The position numbers and the translations under genes were made by a program. Below the pieces are notes generated by a model, which searched no databases, had not been told where the DNA came from, and worked only from the letters and a program-made list of their open reading frames with translations. From NCBI RefSeq assembly GCF_004362195.1, contig NZ_SNWG01000002.1, positions 263,185 to 327,184 on the forward strand: a DNA stretch of 64,000 bases, given 5' to 3'. Below, piece after piece: positions 11,652 through 20,586 of the stretch (the stretch's first letter is position 1; each line of letters starts with the position of its first letter). The DNA is from Microbacterium sp. BK668 (lineage in GTDB: Bacteria > Actinomycetota > Actinomycetes > Actinomycetales > Microbacteriaceae).

Positions 11652-12340
11652 TGCGTCGGCGTGACGGGGACGAGCCTCACGGCCGCGAATCGCGTGAATC
11701 CGGGCTCGCCCCCGTGATCCCGCTGTTCGGCGGAGCGACCGACGTCGACGACGAAGGGGTGGGCGAGGCGCGATCGACGGCGGGCGAAGCGTGGCATCCC
11801 ACCTGGGTGTCAGAGCGGCCGGGGGGAGCGGGTGACGACCGATCGGTGACGCACTCGCGCGAACTCGCCGAGAAGGGGCTTCTCAAGAAGCTCCGCACGC
11901 GGTCGCTGTCGATCTCGGAGGCTCGTGCAGTGCTGCGAGAATACGACCTGGTCGATGCGGACGCAGACGGCGTCCTGGCATCTCTCGAGGAGTACGGCTA
12001 CCTCGACGACGCGGCGCTCGCCGAGCAGCTCGTGCACGCGGGAGTCGACCGGAAGGGCCAGGGACGCGCCGCGATCGCGCAGACGCTCGCCAAGCGCGGC
12101 ATCCCGCGCGACGTCGCAGATGCGGCGCTGGCCGCCTTGCCCGACGACGACCTGGAGCGTGCCCTGGACTTCGCGCGCGGCAAGGCCGGGGCGATGGGCG
12201 CGCTTGATCGCGATACCGCGCTGCGCCGGCTGACCGGTCAGCTGGCTCGCCGCGGCTTTGCGGGCTCGCTGTCCCTCACCGCGGCGCGGATGGCTCTCGA
12301 AGAGGCACCGGGAGGGTCCTCGGGCGTCCGCTTCCGCTGA
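11651..12340 (+). CDS. recX: Regulatory protein RecX
   Basis: 229 aa. RecX modulates RecA filaments. The three-helix RecX repeats occupy about residues 80-210, with typical signatures ALLREYD-like at AVLREYDLVDADADG, YLDDAALAEQLVHA and KGQGRAAIAQTLAKRGIP. The first ~70 residues are an acidic, low-complexity extension, common in actinobacterial RecX and possibly partly untranslated. An internal start near residue 66 (SVTHSRELAEKGL) cannot be excluded. It overlaps the recA stop, so it belongs to the same SOS transcript. Confidence 0.92.
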
Positions 12341-12439
12341 CCCGCGGCGCGGCCGTGTCGTTGTGGCTGCATCGGCGCGGCCGCGTCCGGGTCGGTTCCG
12401 GAGGCCGCGCAGAACGGCGACTCGTAGAATGTGTACATC

Positions 12440-13993
12440 ATGTCTTCCCCTTCTTCCGCGCCCGCGCTGATCGCGCCTTCGCCGGCCGCGACGGCGGTCG
12501 ACGGGCGCCTGCGCACGTACGAGGTGCGCACGTTCGGCTGCCAGATGAACGTCCACGACTCCGAGCGGCTCTCGGGCTCGCTCGAGAGCGCGGGCTACGT
12601 GCGCGCGGAGATCGGCGAAGAAGCCGACGTCGTGGTGATCAACACGTGCGCCGTGCGCGACAACGCGGCGGGCAAGCTCTACGGAACCCTCGGGCACCTG
12701 AAGTCGCGCAAGCAGCAGCACGACGGCATGCAGATCGCCGTCGGCGGCTGCCTCGCACAGATGGACAAGCAGGCGGTGCTCGACAAGGCGCCCTGGGTCG
12801 ACGTCGTCTTCGGCACGCACAACATGGGTTCGCTTCCGAGCCTTCTCGAGCGTGCGCGGCACAACGGGGAGGCCGAGCTCGAGATCCTCGAGTCGCTCGA
12901 GGTCTTCCCGTCGACGCTGCCGACGAGGCGCGACTCCGTCTACAGCGGGTGGGTCTCGATCTCGGTCGGCTGCAACAACACCTGCACCTTCTGCATCGTG
13001 CCGAGCCTGCGCGGCAAGGAGAAGGACCGCCGGCCCGGAGACATCCTCAACGAGATGCGGCTGCTCGTCGACGACGGCGCCATCGAGGTCACGCTCCTCG
13101 GCCAGAACGTCAACTCCTACGGCGTCGAGTTCGGCGACCGCCAGGCGTTCGGCAAGCTGCTGCGCGCGGCCGGAGAGATCGAGGGACTCGAGCGCATACG
13201 CTTCACCAGCCCGCACCCCGCCGCGTTCACCGACGACGTCATCGACGCGATGGCCGAAACGCCGGCGGTCATGCCGCAGCTGCACATGCCGCTGCAGTCG
13301 GGAAGCGACCGCATCCTCCGGGCGATGCGCCGCTCATACCGCAGCGACCGGTTCCTGGGCATCCTCGACCGCGTGCGCGCCAGGATGCCCGACGCCGCGA
13401 TCACGACCGACATCATCGTCGGCTTCCCCGGCGAGACCGACGAGGATTTCGAAGAGACGATGCGCGTGGTCGAGGCATCCCGCTTCTCGAGCGCGTTCAC
13501 ATTCCAGTACTCCATCCGCGAGGGGACGCCCGCCGCCACGATGGAGGGTCATGTGCCGAAGGCCGTGGTGCAGGAGCGTTACAACCGCCTCGCCGCGCTG
13601 CAGGAGCGCATCTCGCTCGAAGAGAACCACCGGCAGCTCGGGCGCGAACTGCAGGTCCTGGTCTCGACGGGCGAGGGCAAGAAGGATGCCGAGACGCACC
13701 GCCTCACGGGGCGCGCCGAGGACAACCGGCTCGTCCACTTCGAAGTGCCCGTGGGTTCGGATCTGCCGCGACCGGGCGACGTGGTGAGCGTCACCGTGAC
13801 CCACGCGGCTCCCTTCCACCTGCTGGCCGACTCGACCGACGGCGCGCCGCTGCGCATCCGTCGCACGCGCGCCGGCGACGCGTGGGACCGCTCGCTCGCG
13901 GAGTCGTGCGCCGTGCCCGCGCCGCCGGCAGGCGGAACCGGCGCGAAGCGCGCCGTGTCGCTGGGTCTGCCGACTCTCCGCGCCGGCGTATGA
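12440..13993 (+). CDS. miaB: tRNA-2-methylthio-N6-dimethylallyladenosine synthase MiaB
   Basis: 517 aa. This radical-SAM methylthiotransferase adds the 2-methylthio group to i6A37 of tRNA. The N-terminal UPF0004 domain has its cluster cysteines at C34 ([11 protein letters not shown]), near residue 70 (NTCAVRDNA) and in VGGCLAQ. The radical-SAM motif CxxxCxxC is at C178/C182/C185 (CNNTCTFC). A TRAM-like domain lies near residues 385-455, followed by a non-conserved tail. A consensus -10 TAGAAT (12425-12430) ends 9 nt before this ATG, supporting a leaderless start here. A GTG three codons upstream directly abuts the -10. It is followed by miaA, which makes its substrate. Confidence 0.96.
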   Translation: MSSPSSAPALIAPSPAATAVDGRLRTYEVRTFGCQMNVHDSERLSGSLESAGYVRAEIGEEADVVVINTCAVRDNAAGKLYGTLGHLKSRKQQHDGMQIAVGGCLAQMDKQAVLDKAPWVDVVFGTHNMGSLPSLLERARHNGEAELEILESLEVFPSTLPTRRDSVYSGWVSISVGCNNTCTFCIVPSLRGKEKDRRPGDILNEMRLLVDDGAIEVTLLGQNVNSYGVEFGDRQAFGKLLRAAGEIEGLERIRFTSPHPAAFTDDVIDAMAETPAVMPQLHMPLQSGSDRILRAMRRSYRSDRFLGILDRVRARMPDAAITTDIIVGFPGETDEDFEETMRVVEASRFSSAFTFQYSIREGTPAATMEGHVPKAVVQERYNRLAALQERISLEENHRQLGRELQVLVSTGEGKKDAETHRLTGRAEDNRLVHFEVPVGSDLPRPGDVVSVTVTHAAPFHLLADSTDGAPLRIRRTRAGDAWDRSLAESCAVPAPPAGGTGAKRAVSLGLPTLRAGV

Positions 13994-13997
13994 ATCG

Positions 13998-14918
13998 GTG
14001 AGCCGGTCGCCCGCGCTCTGGGCCCTCGTCGGCGCGACCGGCACGGGCAAGACGGCGCTCTCGCTCGACCTCGTCGAGGCCCTCGGCGCGCGAGGACGGT
14101 CGGCCGAGATCGTCAACGCCGATGCGATGCAGCTCTACCGGGGCATGGACATCGGCACGGCCAAGCTCCCCGAGCACGATCGTCGCGGCATCCCTCACCA
14201 CCTTCTCGACGTGCTGGACGTGACGGATGACGCGGCCGTGGCGTGGTATCAGGATGCTGCTCGCACCGCGATCACCGGCGTCCACGCGCGCGGGTCCGAC
14301 GCGGTGCTGGTCGGAGGATCGGGGCTCTACGTCTCGAGCGTGCTGTTCGACTTCCGCTTCCCGCCGCGAGACCCTGCCCTGCGCGAGACCCTGGAGGCCG
14401 AGCTCGACGAGCAGGGGCCGGGCGCGCTCCACGCCCGCCTGCGGCAGCTCGACCCCGCCACCGCCGAGCGGATGGACCCGCGCAACGGGCGCCGCATCGT
14501 CAGGGCGCTCGAGGTCCTGGCGACGGGGTCGCCGACGCACGGGGCGGCGCTCCCCGAGGCGCCGGTCCTCTGGCACCCCGAGACCCGGATCGTCGGCGTC
14601 TCGGTGCCGCGACAGGACCTGGTCGAGCGGCTGGACGATCGGGTCGAGGGCATGTGGCGCGACGGCCTCGTCGACGAGGTGGCGTCCCTTCGGAAGCGCG
14701 GACTCGAGCAGGGGGTCACGGCCCGACGCGCGATCGGCTACGCGCAGGCTCTCGCGCAGCTGAACGGCCAGCTGGCGCAGGAGGAGGCGATCGCGCAGAC
14801 GCAGCAGCTCACACGGCGCTATGCGCGCCGCCAGGTGTCGTGGTTCCGCCGTTATGAGGACGTGCAGTGGGTGGCGGCGGGGCACGCGGCATCCGCTCTC
14901 GTCACGGAGCTCACTTGA
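13998..14918 (+). CDS. miaA: tRNA dimethylallyltransferase MiaA
   Basis: 306 aa. MiaA transfers a dimethylallyl group to A37 of UNN-decoding tRNAs, the step before MiaB. The P-loop GATGTGKT is at residues 11-18, followed by the family motifs [26 protein letters not shown] and GGSGLYV, and the late [11 protein letters not shown] segment. GTG start 4 bp after the miaB stop. The 3' end overlaps a truncated acetyltransferase frame by 4 bp. Confidence 0.96.
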   Translation: MSRSPALWALVGATGTGKTALSLDLVEALGARGRSAEIVNADAMQLYRGMDIGTAKLPEHDRRGIPHHLLDVLDVTDDAAVAWYQDAARTAITGVHARGSDAVLVGGSGLYVSSVLFDFRFPPRDPALRETLEAELDEQGPGALHARLRQLDPATAERMDPRNGRRIVRALEVLATGSPTHGAALPEAPVLWHPETRIVGVSVPRQDLVERLDDRVEGMWRDGLVDEVASLRKRGLEQGVTARRAIGYAQALAQLNGQLAQEEAIAQTQQLTRRYARRQVSWFRRYEDVQWVAAGHAASALVTELT

Positions 14919-15148
14919 CGATCGTCGTGCGCCCGTTCGCTCCGGGCGAGACCGAGGCGGTCATCGCGCTGTGGCATGCGGCGGGCGTCACCCGGCCGTG
15001 GAACGATCCTCGCCTCGACATCGAGCGGAAGCTCCGGGTGCAGCCCGAGCTGTTCCTCGTGGCGGCCGAGCGCGACGCGGTGATCGGCCGCGACGCGGTG
15101 ATCGGCACTGTCACGGCCGGCTACGACGGGCCGGCCGCGGCATCCTGA
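14915..15148 (+). pseudogene. Truncated YpeA-like GNAT acetyltransferase
   Basis: A 77-codon frame (TTG start coupled to the miaA stop) matches the first half of YpeA-type GNAT proteins. Family signatures IALWHAAGVTRPWNDP, DIERKL and LFLVAAERD are followed by a GTVTAGYDG strand. Intact members are about 140-150 aa and continue into the acetyl-CoA loop (RGRGIG), but here a stop follows five codons after GYDG. The catalytic half is therefore missing. An 18-bp tandem duplication (RDAVIG encoded twice) lies just before the break. Within 25 bp the dapF promoter begins, so the 3' half was probably deleted. A tiny functional protein is unlikely but not excluded. Confidence 0.7.
15071..15106 (+). repeat. 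18-bp perfect tandem duplication in the truncated GNAT gene
   Basis: Two adjacent identical copies of CGCGACGCGGTGATCGGC (15071-15088 and 15089-15106). They duplicate six residues in frame. Such duplications usually arise by replication slippage. It supports relaxed selection on this frame. Confidence 0.9.
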
Positions 15149-15183
15149 ACCCCGGCGCGCTGCAGGATCCCTAGAATCGGAGG

Positions 15184-16056
15184 ATGCCTCTCGTCCCGTT
15201 CACCAAGGGCCACGGGACGGGGAACGACTTCGTGATCGTGCCCGACCCCGCCGGCGAACTCGATCTCTCCGACGATCAGATCGCGGCTCTGTGCGATCGC
15301 CGGTTCGGCGTCGGCGGGGACGGGGTGCTGCGCGTCGTGCGGACGACGGCGATCGACGAGGGAGAGGCCGCTGCGGCGGCCGGCGCCGAGTGGTTCATGG
15401 ACTACCGCAACGCGGACGGATCGAAGGCCGAGATGTGCGGCAACGGCATCCGCGTCTACGTGCGCTACCTGCTCGAGGCGGGACTGGCCTCGCTCGACGA
15501 TGGCGCGACGATCCTCATCGGCACGCGCAACGGCCCGCTGCCGCTGACGCGCAGCGAGCTCGGATTCGAGGTCGACCTCGGACAGTTCCGGATCGACGAT
15601 GCCGAGACCCTCGTGCGCGCCCGCGGGCTGCCGGTGCCGCGTCCGGGGCTCAGCATCGATGTGGGCAATCCGCACGTCGTCGTCGCGCTCTCGGTGCCCG
15701 GCGAGCTCGACACCCTCGACCTGTCCGTTCGTCCCCAGCTGCACCCCGAGCCGCAGCGCGGCGCCAACGTCGAGTTCGTCGTCCCCGACGATCCGCTGGT
15801 GCGAGACGGCGTCGGGGCGATCCGCATGCGGGTCTTCGAGCGCGGGGTCGGCGAGACGCTGAGCTGCGGCACGGGGGTCGCCGCCTCCGCGCTCGCCGTG
15901 CGGCACTGGGCAGGCTCCGCCGCGCCCGATCGCTGGGTCGTGGATGTCCCCGGAGGACGCCTCGGCGTGCGCGTGACCCACGTGGACCACGAGCGCCACG
16001 TGCTGCTGTCGGGACCTGCGACCCTGGTGTTCTCCGGCGAGGTCTCGCTCGTCTGA
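15184..16056 (+). CDS. dapF: Diaminopimelate epimerase
   Basis: 290 aa. DapF interconverts LL- and meso-DAP for peptidoglycan and lysine without a cofactor. Both catalytic cysteines are visible, C85 in MCGNGIR and C228 in SCGTGVA. The N-terminal [11 protein letters not shown] motif is also typical. A consensus -10 TAGAAT (15172-15177) lies 6 nt before the ATG, so leaderless transcription is likely and dapF is independent of miaA. The arrangement miaB-miaA-dapF-hflX is common in actinobacteria. Confidence 0.97.
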   Translation: MPLVPFTKGHGTGNDFVIVPDPAGELDLSDDQIAALCDRRFGVGGDGVLRVVRTTAIDEGEAAAAAGAEWFMDYRNADGSKAEMCGNGIRVYVRYLLEAGLASLDDGATILIGTRNGPLPLTRSELGFEVDLGQFRIDDAETLVRARGLPVPRPGLSIDVGNPHVVVALSVPGELDTLDLSVRPQLHPEPQRGANVEFVVPDDPLVRDGVGAIRMRVFERGVGETLSCGTGVAASALAVRHWAGSAAPDRWVVDVPGGRLGVRVTHVDHERHVLLSGPATLVFSGEVSLV

Positions 16057-16094
16057 GGTCCCCCGCCCCTCGTGATCGCGCGACGCGGACCGGA

Positions 16095-16736
16095 TCAGGG
16101 CAGCTCGACCGCGCCCGTTCGCGGCGTCCCGTGCCGACGCACCTTGATGACGCGGAACCCGCGACCGGTCGCCGCTCGGTGGACGCTGTAGCCGTTCTCG
16201 AAGGTCGCGGAGAGCCAGCGCTGCAGCGAATCCGACCCGAGATTCCGCTGCACGACGAGCCAGGCGTCCGAGCGCTCGTCCAGGCGGGGGATCCAGCGCT
16301 CGAGCAGGCCGTGCAGCTCGTTCTTGCCGACTCGGATCGGGGGGTTGGAGCGGATCGTGCGGAAAGAGACCTCGCCGGGAACATCGTCGGGCAGCACCGC
16401 GTTGACATTGGTGACGCCGAGCGCGTCCGCGTTCCGTCGGACGAGGTCGAGCGCCCGCTCGTTCACGTCGACGGCCCAGACCGTTGCCCGGGGCGATTCG
16501 AGCGCGAGAGTCAGCGCGATCGGGCCCCAGCCGGAGCCGAGGTCGAGCAGATCACCGCCGGGTGGAGCCGGAGGAGTGCTCGCCAGCAGGACGCCGGTAC
16601 CCGAGTCGACGTGATCGGGGCTGAAGACCCCTCCCGCGGTCGTGACCTCCACGTCGCGGCCGGCGAGGCGGACCCGGATGCGTCGCAGGTTCTCGGGACT
16701 GGCGGGCGACGCGCTGAAGTAGTGGTCCCCCGTCAT
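16095..16736 (-). CDS. Class I SAM-dependent methyltransferase, RsmC-like
   Basis: 213 aa. The opening HYFSASPASPENLRRIR is typical of the short RsmC/YbxB-like group that methylates rRNA guanines. Then come the SAM-binding loop LLDLGSGWGPIAL near residue 68, the acidic WAVDVNERAL and the catalytic SNPPIRVGK (NPPI in place of the common NPPF/NPPY). On the minus strand a -10-like TACGCT (16744-16749) lies 7 nt before the ATG, giving a leaderless start. It runs opposite to dapF and hflX, so it is an independent unit. The exact RNA target is unknown. Confidence 0.85.
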   Translation of the reverse strand: MTGDHYFSASPASPENLRRIRVRLAGRDVEVTTAGGVFSPDHVDSGTGVLLASTPPAPPGGDLLDLGSGWGPIALTLALESPRATVWAVDVNERALDLVRRNADALGVTNVNAVLPDDVPGEVSFRTIRSNPPIRVGKNELHGLLERWIPRLDERSDAWLVVQRNLGSDSLQRWLSATFENGYSVHRAATGRGFRVIKVRRHGTPRTGAVELP

Positions 16737-16888
16737 GGCGTCGAGCGTAGCGAAGAAGCGCCGGTGCGCGGGAGGGTGAGGGCGCGGGAGCGTAGAGTTT
16801 GAGGGCCTCGGCTTCGGGCGCCGCGGGCGGATGGAAGATGTCGACCATTCGACCCGAGCGCTGCGATCAGGCATCCCGGAAGGAACAC

Positions 16889-18406
16889 ATGACAGACACC
16901 ACGACACCCCAGAGCACGGACGAGACCCCGGTGGACCCGGTGGACCGGGTGCTGGCGCGCGCCGACGCGCGATCTGGTGTGCGGGTCTTCGGCGCCGCAC
17001 AGGCGCTGCAGGACGAGACGACGATCTCGCGGGCCGACACCGACGGCGAGCAGTGGGACCGGGAGGAGCGCGCCGCGCTGCGCCGTGTCCCGGGCCTGTC
17101 GACGGAGCTCGAGGACGTCACCGAGGTCGAGTACCGGCAGCTGCGCCTCGAGAACGTCGTCCTCGTCGGCGTGCACCCGCAGGGCGAGCAGGAGGATGCC
17201 GAGAACTCGCTCCGGGAGCTGTCCGCTCTCGCCGAGACAGCCGGAGCGGTCGTGCTCGACGGCGTCCTGCAGCGGCGTCCTCACCCCGACCCCGCGACGT
17301 ACGTCGGGCGCGGCAAGGCCGAAGAGCTCCGCGACATCGTGGCTTCGGTCGGCGCCGACACCGTCATCGCCGACACCGAGCTGGCCCCCAGCCAGCGTCG
17401 CGCGCTCGAGGACGTCGTGAAGGTCAAGGTCATCGACCGCACCACCGTCATCCTCGACATCTTCAGCCAGCACGCGAAGAGCCGCGAGGGCAAGGCGCAG
17501 GTCGAGCTCGCTCAGCTCGAGTATCTCCTCCCGCGCCTGCGCGGGTGGGGTGACTCGATGAGCCGGCAGGCCGGTGGCCAGGTCGGCGCCGGTGGCGCGG
17601 GAATGGGCTCGCGCGGTCCTGGTGAGACCAAGATCGAGCTCGACCGACGACGCATCCGCACCCGCATGGCGCAGCTGCGCAAGCAGATCCGGGAGTTCGC
17701 CCCGGCGCGCGATGCCAAGAGGGCCGAGCGCAAGCGCAACACCGTCCCGTCCGTCGCCATCGCGGGGTACACCAACGCCGGCAAGTCGTCCCTCCTCAAT
17801 CGCCTGACCCGGGCGGGGGTGCTCGTCGAGAACGCGCTGTTCGCGACGCTGGATGCGACGGTCCGCCGTTCCGAGACGGCCGACGGACGCACGTACACGC
17901 TCACCGACACCGTGGGATTCGTGCGCAACCTGCCCCACCAGCTGGTCGAGGCGTTCCGCTCGACGCTCGAGGAGGTCGGCGAGGCCGACGTCATCCTCCA
18001 CGTCGTGGACGGCTCGCACCCGGATCCCGCGGCGCAGCTGAAGACCGTGCGCGACGTGATCGGCGATGTCGGCGCGCGCGACACCCGCGAGATCGTCGTG
18101 TTCAACAAGGCCGACCTCCTTGCCGAGGACGAACGGATGCTGCTGCGCGGCCTCGAGCCGCAGGCGCTCTTCGTCTCGTCGCGCACGGGTGAGGGCATCG
18201 ACGCGCTCCGCGCGGCGATCGAGTCGGCTCTGCCTCTGCCCGAGGTCGAGGTGCGGGCTGTCGTGCCCTACGACCGCGGCGACCTCGTTTCGGCCATCCA
18301 CGAGACCGGGCACCTCGTCTCGCAGTCGCACGAGGCCGACGGGACGGCCGTGCACGCCTACGTGTCGCCGCGCCTGGCCGCGGAGCTCGCGCCCTTCACC
18401 GGCTAG
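16889..18406 (+). CDS. hflX: Ribosome-associated GTPase HflX
   Basis: 505 aa. HflX splits stalled 70S ribosomes under stress. The N-terminal HflX domain (residues ~60-230) contains TYVGRGKAEELR and DRTTVILDIFSQHAKSREGK-like segments. A coiled-coil linker follows with the glycine patch GGQVGAGGAGMGSRGPGETK. The G domain has G1 GYTNAGKSS near residue 293, G3 DTVGFVRNLP and G4 NKAD. The ATG was chosen because GGAAGGA precedes it. A TAGAGT -10-like element at 16793-16798 would give a leader of about 85 nt. Its stop shares a CTAG with the convergent peptidase gene. Confidence 0.96.
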   Translation: MTDTTTPQSTDETPVDPVDRVLARADARSGVRVFGAAQALQDETTISRADTDGEQWDREERAALRRVPGLSTELEDVTEVEYRQLRLENVVLVGVHPQGEQEDAENSLRELSALAETAGAVVLDGVLQRRPHPDPATYVGRGKAEELRDIVASVGADTVIADTELAPSQRRALEDVVKVKVIDRTTVILDIFSQHAKSREGKAQVELAQLEYLLPRLRGWGDSMSRQAGGQVGAGGAGMGSRGPGETKIELDRRRIRTRMAQLRKQIREFAPARDAKRAERKRNTVPSVAIAGYTNAGKSSLLNRLTRAGVLVENALFATLDATVRRSETADGRTYTLTDTVGFVRNLPHQLVEAFRSTLEEVGEADVILHVVDGSHPDPAAQLKTVRDVIGDVGARDTREIVVFNKADLLAEDERMLLRGLEPQALFVSSRTGEGIDALRAAIESALPLPEVEVRAVVPYDRGDLVSAIHETGHLVSQSHEADGTAVHAYVSPRLAAELAPFTG

Positions 18407-20331
18407 CCCGAGCCCGGCTCCGAGGTCAGGTCGAGCGCCGGGACGCCCGGCGTGTCGAACCCGAAGACCTGTCCCAGGAATGCGTAGGACTTCTCCAGGA
18501 CGTCGATGACGGTCTCCGCCTTGCGGAAGCCGTGTCCCTCACCCTCGTACAGCACATACGCGTGGGGTACGCCGCGGGCGACGAGGGCATCCCGGATCGA
18601 CTCGGACTGCGACGGCGGCACCACCTCGTCGTCGGCGCCCTGCAGCAGCAGCAGGGGCACTCGGAAGCGCTCCGGTCGGCTCAGCGGCGACCGCTCCGAA
18701 TACACCTCCTCGGCGGCCGGCAGCGGGCCGATGAGGCCATCGAGGTAGTGCGCCTCGAAGTCGTGCGTGTCCTCGGCGAGGGCACGGGCGTCGCCGACCC
18801 CGTAGCGCGAGATCCCCGCCGAGAAGACGTCGGTGCCGACGAGTGCAGCGAGGACGGTCCAGCCGCCCGCGGAGCCTCCCTCGATCGCCAGTCGTGCGGC
18901 ATCCGCGCGCCCTTCTCCCGCCAGGCCCGCCGCGGCCGCGGCGACATCGTCGACGTCGACGACGCCCCACTGACCGCGCAGGCGCTCCCGATAGTCCCGT
19001 CCGTAGCCGGTGGAGCCGCCGTAGTTGACGTCGAGGACGCCGATACCGCGGCTGGTGAAGAACGCGACCTTGCCGGATGCCGCGCCGGCGACGTGCGACG
19101 TCGGCCCGCCGTGCACGAGCACGACGTAGGGCGGGCGCGCGTCGACGGGTCCCTCGACGTCCGGATGCGTGGGCGGGAAGTCGAACGCGTGCACGGGCCC
19201 GTGGGGCCCGTCGAACGTCACGGCGCGGGGCTGCGGCATCCACTCGTCGCCCCAGGGCGCCGCCGTCCCCGCGATGCGCTCGGACGTCCGCTCCTCGACG
19301 TCGACGAGCCAGATGCCCGGCGGCGTGGCCGCACCCGATCCCGACACCAGCACGCGCGACCCCGAGGCGTCTTCGATGACCGCGTTCGCCGTGACTACGA
19401 GTCCGAGCGACTCCGAGACCCGAGTGCGCGGGTCGATCAGGACGACGTCATCCGACCCGTTCGTCCGGACGGCGACGATGCGCCCGTCCTGGAGGGGCGC
19501 ATACCAGCGGGATCCCAGCACCCACAGCGGCCCGCCCGTGTCGGCGTCGGCGGGCGCGACGTCCTCGTGGTCGAGATCCGCGTCCAGATGCATGCGCCAG
19601 ATGTTCCAACGTCCGGTCTGATCGTCGAGGTACAGCAGGTCGTCCGCGTCGGTCCACACGGGCTGCAGGCTCGACGTCGCGCCGGTCGTGATCGTCGTCC
19701 ACTCCGCGACGATGCCGCCCTGCATGCGCCCCACACGCAGCTCCGTGCGGTCCCACGGCATGTCGGGATGATTCCAGGCCACCCAGGCGAGATGACGTCC
19801 ACCGGGTGACAGGGCGGGCTGCGCCACGAAGTCGCTGTCGGCAGTCAGGTCGACGACGCGCCACAGCCCGCGCGTGGCCACCGAGACGACGTCCCGCCGG
19901 GGCGCGGGGGTCTCGCCGTGGATCTCCCGGACCGCCAGCAGCACCCCCTCCTGGTAGCTCAACCCGCCGAAGCGGACTCCGGGCTCGGCCGCTGTGAGCG
20001 GCACGGGCGGCTCGCCGGGGGACGCCGCCCAGATCCGCTGGTCCGCCTTCTCGACGAAGAAGAGGCGCCCGTCGTCGGAGGCCGTCCACGACCCTCCGCC
20101 GTACTCGTGCACGCGGGAGCGCGCGTTCCACGGGAACGGCAGCACGTCTTCGACGTAGCCGTCGGCCCGGCGCCGGCGCACGGCGGTGCGCCCGCCCTCC
20201 TCGGGAAGGCTCTCGCCCCACCAGATCTCGTCGCCGACGAAGCGTGCACCCTCCAGCCGGGGCGATGCCGCCGACACCGCCGCCGCCGTGACGGGGGACG
20301 GCCAGGATCCATACGGAATCTTCCGCGCCAT
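18403..20331 (-). CDS. S9 family prolyl oligopeptidase-like serine peptidase
   Basis: 642 aa. An N-terminal beta-propeller (~1-370, repeated LxPVWTDADDLLYL-like blades) precedes an alpha/beta-hydrolase peptidase domain. The nucleophile is in GGSAGG near residue 485, the Asp in GADDEVVP near 568 and the His in GEGHGF near 599. Members cleave oligopeptides, often as dipeptidyl or acylaminoacyl peptidases, and no signal peptide is seen, so it should be cytosolic. The ATG giving MARKIPYGSW was chosen because a -10 TAGATT lies 7 nt upstream (leaderless). It faces metF/metE divergently. Confidence 0.92.
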   Translation of the reverse strand: MARKIPYGSWPSPVTAAAVSAASPRLEGARFVGDEIWWGESLPEEGGRTAVRRRRADGYVEDVLPFPWNARSRVHEYGGGSWTASDDGRLFFVEKADQRIWAASPGEPPVPLTAAEPGVRFGGLSYQEGVLLAVREIHGETPAPRRDVVSVATRGLWRVVDLTADSDFVAQPALSPGGRHLAWVAWNHPDMPWDRTELRVGRMQGGIVAEWTTITTGATSSLQPVWTDADDLLYLDDQTGRWNIWRMHLDADLDHEDVAPADADTGGPLWVLGSRWYAPLQDGRIVAVRTNGSDDVVLIDPRTRVSESLGLVVTANAVIEDASGSRVLVSGSGAATPPGIWLVDVEERTSERIAGTAAPWGDEWMPQPRAVTFDGPHGPVHAFDFPPTHPDVEGPVDARPPYVVLVHGGPTSHVAGAASGKVAFFTSRGIGVLDVNYGGSTGYGRDYRERLRGQWGVVDVDDVAAAAAGLAGEGRADAARLAIEGGSAGGWTVLAALVGTDVFSAGISRYGVGDARALAEDTHDFEAHYLDGLIGPLPAAEEVYSERSPLSRPERFRVPLLLLQGADDEVVPPSQSESIRDALVARGVPHAYVLYEGEGHGFRKAETVIDVLEKSYAFLGQVFGFDTPGVPALDLTSEPGSG

Positions 20332-20355
20332 GGGGCCCAATCTACGCCGACGGCA

Positions 20356-20373
20356 CATACCTATCGAGATATG
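20356..20373. promoter_or_regulatory. Imperfect palindrome between S9 peptidase and metF (possible operator)
   Basis: CATACCTATCGAGATATG has matching outer arms CATA/TATG and inner CT/AG, with an embedded TATC-GA-GATA. It lies 25 bp upstream of the peptidase gene and upstream of the structured metF leader, in a patch with lower GC than its surroundings. This is the expected place for a repressor site acting on metF-metE or on both directions. No regulator is identified. Confidence 0.35.
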
Positions 20374-20402
20374 CCTCTGCCGTTATGGAACTCGAAACAG
20401 TC

Positions 20403-20541
20403 GGTCATACAGGTCGTGCCCGCCTCGGCAGCTCCTCTACCGTGGTCGCATCGTCGTCCCGTCACCGGGGCGTGGAGCGACAGCCGAGCCCGGCACCCGC
20501 CCGCGATGACACCGTGCCTCCTCCCGCGAGGGCGTGCACGG
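20403..20541 (+). ncRNA. Structured 5' leader of metF-metE, candidate riboswitch or attenuator
   Basis: Four nested helices can be read directly. GTCAT 20404-20408 pairs with ATGAC 20506-20510. GTGCC 20416-20420 pairs with GGCAC 20492-20496. CTCGGC 20424-20429 pairs with GCCGAG 20483-20488. GCTCC 20431-20435 pairs with GGAGC 20474-20478. The second and third are joined by a symmetric 3x3 internal loop. A separate downstream hairpin pairs CCGTGC 20512-20517 with GCACGG 20536-20541, 46 nt before the metF ATG. Methionine genes are often controlled by SAM, SAH or cobalamin riboswitches. Part of the sequence (CAGCCGAG, then CACCCGCC) loosely recalls a B12 box, but the full consensus is not met. 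The class is therefore unassigned. Confidence 0.5.
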
Positions 20542-20586
20542 CGCCGCGGCCGCCCGGCCGGATCCGTCCTCTCCCGATTGCACGCC

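Noticed and set aside
20403-20541. Firm call of a cobalamin riboswitch
   Set aside because: Only a loose B12-box likeness. The conserved upstream GGGAA-type core is not found. Reported only as an unassigned structured leader.
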